Assembly (NCBI GenBank): GCA_027366195.1
Contig: DAHXKW010000124.1
Span: 1-20,353 of the forward strand
Source: Alphaproteobacteria bacterium
GTDB taxonomy: Bacteria > Pseudomonadota > Alphaproteobacteria > G02398745 > G023898745
Direction of reading: 5' to 3'
Length of the DNA stretch: 20,353 nt
Part shown: positions 16,448 through 20,353 of the stretch, piece by piece
Position numbering within the stretch: the first letter of the stretch is position 1
How the letters are laid out: every line of letters begins with the position of its first letter
Notes under the pieces: model-generated
What the model saw: only the letters and a program-made list of their open reading frames with translations
Database searches by the model: none
Told to the model about the DNA's origin: nothing
Position numbers and translations under genes: made by a program

Positions 16448-16998
16448 AGGTGCTCCTCCTTTTGACAACGGGTGAGTAAATAACGCCCATTGTGGAATTT
16501 AAAGGTAAGGGTGTAGGTTTCTTTTGCGCGGTCAATGCATTGACCACCGATATAGCTTTCGCGATCACCCGTAAGTGTGACGCTATTATTTTTACCGTGA
16601 ACAGTAATATCATGCACATTGAAATGATAGCTACCTTGTTGTTTTTTAAGGTGTTCTTCTTCACCTATCAGATAGTGGCGTATGGTGGTATACGCCGCCG
16701 GATGAACAAAACGCAAAATGGTATCCATTTGTACTTTGATACTTTCAGCAGAATTACTCAGGAGTAGTTGTCCCATAAATAGGCCCATGTGTTGGAGGTA
16801 GGTTTGTGATACGGCATAACCGTCTATCCACATTACCTGCGAAACCAGAGGGGGAACGAGTACGATGCGTTCTTTTTTGCAAAAGAGAAAAACAACAGAG
16901 AGAAGCTGTGTGCCGGAAAGGATCAACAATGTTGGTAAAAGAATCCGTTGCTGTTTGAGCAGCTTCATTAGTTTGCTGACGTAGATGTTCGTATCCAT
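16444..16998 (-). CDS. traE: TraE, VirB8-like inner-membrane assembly protein
   Basis: This 184-aa protein has one N-terminal membrane helix at about residues 19-40 and a periplasmic domain, the layout of TraE, which is equivalent to VirB8. Family-like features are the VLVPP stretch, the VSQVMWIDGYAVSQTYLQ segment, and the C-terminal sequence YTLTFKFHNGRYLLT. The start at 16998 (MDTNIYVSK) has a near-perfect GGAGGA 8 bases upstream. The longer frame extends back into traL and would add residues without a clear purpose. The length is close to F TraE (188 aa). It starts 11 bases after the traL stop. Confidence 0.92.
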   Translation of the reverse strand: MDTNIYVSKLMKLLKQQRILLPTLLILSGTQLLSVVFLFCKKERIVLVPPLVSQVMWIDGYAVSQTYLQHMGLFMGQLLLSNSAESIKVQMDTILRFVHPAAYTTIRHYLIGEEEHLKKQQGSYHFNVHDITVHGKNNSVTLTGDRESYIGGQCIDRAKETYTLTFKFHNGRYLLTRCQKEEHL

Positions 16999-17009
16999 AA
17001 TTTTTCCTC

Positions 17010-17282
17010 CTATCCTACAAAATGACGTTGATAAGAGGGTATCATCCACGGGAACCGGCAGGGTAGGTACCAATACAGCAGAGCTTTTATCCGTTTGCTT
17101 GAAGTACGGCGTTTGTTTTTGCGATACACTCTGTATACAACAACACCAACCACAATTACCGTAAATGAACCGGAGAAAATGCCAATCAAAAAAGGCAGCA
17201 TCATGACAATAAGTTCATCAATTGACCAGAATAATAATCGAACCGGGCGATCCAGGTGGGCGAGTACACGAACAGGTTGCAC
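17010..17282 (-). CDS. traL: TraL, small inner-membrane pilus assembly protein (GTG start)
   Basis: This 90-aa protein, related to VirB3, sits in the inner membrane and helps assemble the F pilus. The family pattern is visible: LDRPVRLLFWSIDE at residues 10-23, then a hydrophobic hairpin (about 24-52) containing PFLIGIFSG, followed by a basic RVYRKNKRR loop and YWYLP. The likely start is the GTG at 17280-17282, because AAGGAG lies 7 bases upstream of it. A TTG two codons earlier sits only one base from that AAGGAG, so it is less likely. The length matches F TraL (91 aa). It follows the pilin gene after 18 bases. Confidence 0.92.
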   Translation of the reverse strand: MQPVRVLAHLDRPVRLLFWSIDELIVMMLPFLIGIFSGSFTVIVVGVVVYRVYRKNKRRTSSKRIKALLYWYLPCRFPWMIPSYQRHFVG

Positions 17283-17300
17283 AATCAATCTCCTTTTGGT

Positions 17301-17741
17301 TTAGATTTTGAACATGACATCAAGTAATTTAGGAACAATAACTGTAGCGGCCCCAATACCACCGAAAATAAAGATCGGCTGTAGACTCTGGGTTTGGAAA
17401 GAACGAATAATCCCAAATACGGCACCCACCACACCCGCAATACGGAGTACAGGGCCAAAGAGGAAATTTTTGAGGTTGGTGGATTCTTGAGTAAGTACTT
17501 GTGTGCCGTAAGGATCATTAGAAGCAAAAACCAGTACGGGGGCAGCAATGAGCAATCCGCCAACAATCAGGATGTAATCATAGCGATGCAAGTGAGAATC
17601 TAAGAACTCTACAGACTTTTGATATGTATTTGATATCCCATCTTGTTTTGATTTGTAATATTGGAATGTGTCGATTGCTTGTAAAAAAGATATCCTTTGA
17701 GATGGTCTTAATAGAAGTGTGATTTTTGATTTTAGTTTCAT
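17301..17741 (-). CDS. traA: TraA-like F-pilin precursor
   Basis: This 146-aa protein has the layout of an F-pilin precursor: a long leader, a hydrophobic segment ending in PVLVFA, and then a short mature chain with two membrane helices. Cleavage after Ala73 would leave 73 residues, close to the 70 of mature F pilin. The leader is 73 aa, longer than the 51 of F. The mature part has helices at about VLRIAGVVGAVFGII and IFIFGGIGAATVIV, with a short polar loop (RSFQTQSLQP) between them. It is directly upstream of traL, as in F. The start at 17741 has AAAGGAAT at a good distance; a TTG five codons earlier is possible but overlaps that sequence. Identity rests on topology and place, since pilins vary. 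Confidence 0.8.
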   Translation of the reverse strand: MKLKSKITLLLRPSQRISFLQAIDTFQYYKSKQDGISNTYQKSVEFLDSHLHRYDYILIVGGLLIAAPVLVFASNDPYGTQVLTQESTNLKNFLFGPVLRIAGVVGAVFGIIRSFQTQSLQPIFIFGGIGAATVIVPKLLDVMFKI

Positions 17742-17923
17742 GTTGATTCCTTTCAAAACTGTTAAGCATGAAGTTGGGCGATATTTTATTTAAGTCAAAA
17801 AAAAGGTACTAATTTCAGCAAGAAAAAATCCTTAGGAATACTTAAGTAATTTTTTGAAGGTTTTTCACTCATTTTTTGCCATTTGTTTCATTGGCAATGA
17901 TGAAGACAGAATAAGGATTATTC
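17742..17923. promoter_or_regulatory. A+T-rich leader of the tra operon with two dyads; promoter expected here
   Basis: This stretch upstream of the pilin gene has no credible ORF and should hold the operon promoter. A perfect 10-bp palindrome, tacttaagta, is at 17839-17848. An inverted repeat ttgcca...tggcaa at 17876-17881 and 17892-17897 surrounds a 10-base loop, and the second arm is part of cattggcaatg (17889-17899), itself nearly palindromic. On the minus strand, TAAAAT at 17788-17783 is a possible -10 element, but no good -35 is seen at the right distance. Operator roles are guesses. Confidence 0.35.
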
Positions 17924-18130
17924 ATATCGAAATTGGTTGTTTTTGATTGTGATGATGTTTTAGTAGATAGTGAGGTTATCTAGAGTAAACTTATATTAGA
18001 ATTATTGCTAGAAAAAATGTTGTTTTATTAAATCAAAAACTGATGCTACTCATGTGCAAATAAAATAGCTACAATTATTTTGGGAGTTTCTTATAGCTTG
18101 AATAAGCAAGAAGCATGCTTCATGATTTGA
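17924..18130 (+). pseudogene. Decayed 5' fragment of a HAD-superfamily hydrolase gene
   Basis: In the frame starting at 17924, an ATA where ATG is expected is preceded at 6 bases by AAGGA (17913-17917) and followed by SKLVVFDCDDVLVDSEVI, then a TAG stop and SKLILELLLEKM. This is the N-terminal HAD phosphatase signature (FDCDGVLVDSE in intact phosphoglycolate phosphatase-like enzymes), with the usual Gly changed to Asp. A shift of frame near 18027 gives IKSKTDATHVQIK, and a shift back near 18065 gives KIATIILGVSYSLN, which fits the F-x-G-x-S region after the cap start. A TGA ends it at 18128-18130. Start loss, an internal stop and two frame changes mean it is not functional. Only about the first 65 of an expected 210-230 residues remain, and its end overlaps the start of the next gene. 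Confidence 0.7.
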
Positions 18131-20353
18131 ATGTTTTAACACATCAGGCAGTAGAAAGATCTCAATCAATTGTATTCACCCGAAGAGAACTTGATGTTCT
18201 TGCCTGTCTGATTGGTGGTAGGCCATCAAAAAAAATAGCCATTCTTTTGTCTATTTCGCCTAAAACTGTAGAAGCACATGTTTATAACATTATGGAAAAA
18301 TTGGGATGCCATTCAAGAGATCTTATTTTAGAAGAAATTGAGCACACCCCTCTTTTTATACCTCTCAAAAAACATTATTTATCTTTGCTTCTTGAAACGG
18401 AATTTATTGATAAGCTAAAAAAAATTGCAAAAATTTCACTATCCCACACTCCTAATGCGTTGATAATTTTTGAAGATCAGGGAGAAAAACATACTCATTC
18501 ATTCTTATCAAGAATGGAACAAGATTTACGATTAGCAGGTATAAATATCGTTGATCCAGTCGGCAAAAACAAAATAGACTACGTTATTTGCAATACAAAG
18601 ATTGAGTATTTAGTTGGCAGAAAATCGTTATCAAAACATACTTTGAGCGAACATATTATTATAACTCCTAGAGAGTCTATCTTTTTGATTCAAGCAGAGA
18701 AAGGGAACAAGTTACATTTAATAGAACAAAGTGATGTTCATTATATTTATTATGGCCATAGTCTGAGTGAAGAATATCCGTTCTTGATTTTTGAGGTTTT
18801 ATCCTATTTGTTGCCGACAGTTCCGATAAGTAAGTTAATTTCAGATTTTAAAGGGCATTGGTGCTTAATTGCGAATACAATTTCTACTGAAGTCAATCAG
18901 ATTAACCCTTTTCCACAAGAAAATCTATCTCATCTGTTTTTAAAAATTAGGCAATATTTTGGTAGATATAAAATATTTTTATGGATGGTAGGAGGATTAC
19001 TTTTATCATTTGCAGTTTTCAAATATTATCACTCTACACCTTTAATAGTTTCTCCATACTTATCTGTTCGGTCAGATCTGGAACTACCTACCAACAACAA
19101 CATATTAAATCGGGTTGTATTGTTGAAAGAAATTGATAAAAAATTTAACTCCTTAAGAAATATACAAACGGTTGTGCTTTTAGGTATGGGGGGTACAGGG
19201 AAAACAATTTTGGCACGCCAATATCTACAAAAGCAAGATGACGCTCTGGTATGGGAGTTAAATGCGGAGACAACCGAATCTTTGAAAGATTCCTTTGCAA
19301 GTTTAGGATATTCTTTGGCACAAAATGAAAGCGAAAAAAGGGACACAGAACAAATTAAAAAAATTGATGATTCTACGGAACGTACAAGACAGTTAATGCA
19401 TTTTATAAAAAGAAAAATGCGAAGTTTTAGTCCTTGGATACTATTGTTTGATAATGTTGAAAATTTACAGGAATTGCGTCATTTTTTTCCTACAGATTTC
19501 CATAATTGGGGTGTTGGTAGAATATTAATTACAACTGTCAACCAACATATAACCCATAGTTCTTATATTAATCCAAAAAATATAATTACTATGCCTCTTC
19601 TTACTGATGAGGAAAAATTCAGTTTTTTCAATAAAATTATCGATCAAAAATTAATATCAAAAGATCACGTCAAGCGATTTTTGAAAGTTATACCTTCTTT
19701 TCCACTGGACGTTGCTATTGCAGCTCATTATATTAAACATGCTCGAATATCTTATAAAAAATACCTTGATCAATTGTTGGCAGGAGATGCTTCATTTGAA
19801 AATTCACAAATTATTTTTTTAAAAGAAACCAGTGGTTATACAAAAACGCGATACAGTATTATTGCTTCTTCTTTAAAAAGATTAATTGAAAAAAATCCAG
19901 ATTGTATCGTACCCCTTTTATTAATTGGTATGATAGGCGCAAATCAAATTCCAAAAGAGTTGATTGATTGTTGTAATAATCAAAATGTTGCTGATCAATT
20001 TATTTATCATATGATAAAACATTCTTTAATTCTTCATAAAAACAATGGTATGTCAGCTGGATTTTTATCTGTACACAGAAGCACACAACAGATAATACTT
20101 CAGTATTTGATGGAAGTTTTAGGAGAGCAAGAAATTCAGAAATGCGCAAGTAAAATAGTAGAAGCTATAGAATATTATTCTGAAATTGTTATTTCACGTC
20201 TTGATTCAACAGAAATGCAATATTTATCGGGGCATCTTCTGACACTTTTAAAACATAGTAAATTTTTAAATTCTCAAACAAAAGGAAGTGTAGAATCTCA
20301 AGTTGGGTATCTCTGCTATTATCTTGATGATTTTTTTAAAGCGCACTTGTTTT
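18115..20353 (+). CDS. LuxR-type HTH / NB-ARC (STAND) ATPase protein, C-terminus cut by window edge
   Basis: The frame is open from ATG 18115 to the right edge (746 codons). Residues 21-75 are a LuxR/GerE helix-turn-helix: FTRRELDVLACLIGGRPSKK, then TVEAH and MEKLGC. Residues 76-285 are an unassigned alpha/beta region. A strongly hydrophobic helix lies at about 287-305. The NB-ARC ATPase follows: Walker A GMGGTGKT at 357-364, Walker B WILLFDN at 441-447, the GRILITT strand at 468-474 and the FPLDVA (GLPL-like) motif near 529. The winged-helix region ends in SVHRSTQQ (VHR at 653-655), after which TPR repeats are usual but cannot be seen here. It is a likely signal-gated transcription or effector switch. 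An in-frame stop 12 bases upstream fixes the start, and the ribosome binding site is weak (AAGAAG). The base composition is more A+T-rich than that of the tra operon. Confidence 0.88.
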   Translation, partial: MLHDLNVLTHQAVERSQSIVFTRRELDVLACLIGGRPSKKIAILLSISPKTVEAHVYNIMEKLGCHSRDLILEEIEHTPLFIPLKKHYLSLLLETEFIDKLKKIAKISLSHTPNALIIFEDQGEKHTHSFLSRMEQDLRLAGINIVDPVGKNKIDYVICNTKIEYLVGRKSLSKHTLSEHIIITPRESIFLIQAEKGNKLHLIEQSDVHYIYYGHSLSEEYPFLIFEVLSYLLPTVPISKLISDFKGHWCLIANTISTEVNQINPFPQENLSHLFLKIRQYFGRYKIFLWMVGGLLLSFAVFKYYHSTPLIVSPYLSVRSDLELPTNNNILNRVVLLKEIDKKFNSLRNIQTVVLLGMGGTGKTILARQYLQKQDDALVWELNAETTESLKDSFASLGYSLAQNESEKRDTEQIKKIDDSTERTRQLMHFIKRKMRSFSPWILLFDNVENLQELRHFFPTDFHNWGVGRILITTVNQHITHSSYINPKNIITMPLLTDEEKFSFFNKIIDQKLISKDHVKRFLKVIPSFPLDVAIAAHYIKHARISYKKYLDQLLAGDASFENSQIIFLKETSGYTKTRYSIIASSLKRLIEKNPDCIVPLLLIGMIGANQIPKELIDCCNNQNVADQFIYHMIKHSLILHKNNGMSAGFLSVHRSTQQIILQYLMEVLGEQEIQKCASKIVEAIEYYSEIVISRLDSTEMQYLSGHLLTLLKHSKFLNSQTKGSVESQVGYLCYYLDDFFKAHLF

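Larger units (their letters stand above)
1..17741 (-). mobile_element. F-type conjugative transfer (T4SS) operon, partial
   Basis: A single uninterrupted run of minus-strand genes from the pilin gene to traD encodes an F-type conjugation machine. Twelve junctions are ATGA overlaps in which the stop of one gene shares bases with the start of the next (for example at 14514-14517 and 10091-10094), and the others are gaps of 2 to about 18 bases. No promoter-sized gap or terminator is visible inside, which suggests one transcript. The presence of TraU, TraN, TraF, TraH, TraW and TrbC identifies the F class rather than the P or I class. The left edge cuts the operon inside traD, so any relaxase gene and oriT are not seen. 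Whether this is a plasmid, an integrated element or a domesticated system cannot be decided here. Confidence 0.88.

Noticed and set aside
17790..17801. TTGACT on the minus strand as a -35 element for the tra operon
   Set aside because: It matches a -35 well, but no acceptable -10 lies 16-18 bases downstream, so a promoter call was not made.
17797..17804. A run of eight A on the plus strand (T on the minus strand) near the pilin gene, considered as a terminator
   Set aside because: No G+C-rich stem precedes it on either strand, and on the minus strand it lies upstream of the operon.
1..20353. CRISPR arrays, tRNA or rRNA genes, and insertion sequences
   Set aside because: No regularly spaced repeats, cloverleaf-like sequences, rRNA-like stretches, or transposase ORFs with terminal repeats were seen on reading both strands.
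18115..20353. Calling the NB-ARC protein an antiphage Avs-type defence protein
   Set aside because: Avs proteins have N-terminal nuclease or other effector domains and long TPR sensors. Here the N-terminus is a LuxR HTH and the C-terminus is outside the window, so a defence role has no support.

Overview
This window is dominated by one long operon on the minus strand that encodes an F-type (IncF/Tra-like) conjugative type IV secretion system. It reads from about 17741 down to position 1, where it runs out of the window inside traD. From promoter-proximal to distal the order is: traA-like pilin, traL, traE, traK, traB, traV, traC, traW, an unrecognised 60-aa ORF, trbC, an unrecognised 106-aa ORF, traU, traN, traF, a DsbA-like thiol-disulfide gene, a small lipoprotein gene, traH, traG, a 29-aa mini-ORF, and traD (partial). 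Nearly every junction is an ATGA start/stop overlap or a gap of a few bases, so the whole set looks like one translationally coupled transcript. Most starts were reset from the longest possible ORF to a downstream start with a good Shine-Dalgarno sequence and a fitting N-terminus.

The parts needed for an F pilus and mating channel are present: pilin (TraA), inner-membrane assembly proteins (TraL, TraE, TraG), the periplasm-spanning core (TraB, TraK, TraV), the assembly ATPase (TraC), the periplasmic F-specific set (TraW, TrbC, TraU, TraF, TraH), the outer-membrane mating-pair stabiliser (TraN), a disulfide enzyme in the place where F carries trbB, and the coupling protein (TraD). No relaxase, oriT, traM/traJ, trbI, traQ/traX, or entry-exclusion gene (traS/traT) is visible. 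A relaxase could lie beyond the left edge. TrbC lies upstream of TraU, the reverse of the F plasmid order.

The right-hand 2.6 kb is different. It is visibly more A+T-rich and runs on the plus strand. Between the pilin gene and the next gene lies a stretch that looks empty but holds the decayed 5' end of a HAD-superfamily hydrolase gene (the motif FDCDDVLVDSE followed by a stop and frame changes). It is followed by, and slightly overlaps, a large gene that leaves the window. That gene encodes an N-terminal LuxR/GerE helix-turn-helix, an alpha/beta middle region, one strongly hydrophobic helix, and an NB-ARC (STAND) ATPase with its winged-helix region.

The organism is probably a Gram-negative proteobacterium with modest G+C. 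F-type tra clusters together with NB-ARC proteins and decaying genes are typical of amoeba- or ciliate-associated intracellular bacteria (Holosporales, Rickettsiales or Legionella-like lineages). This placement is an inference from gene content only. The junction near 17750-18115 may be an edge of the conjugative element.
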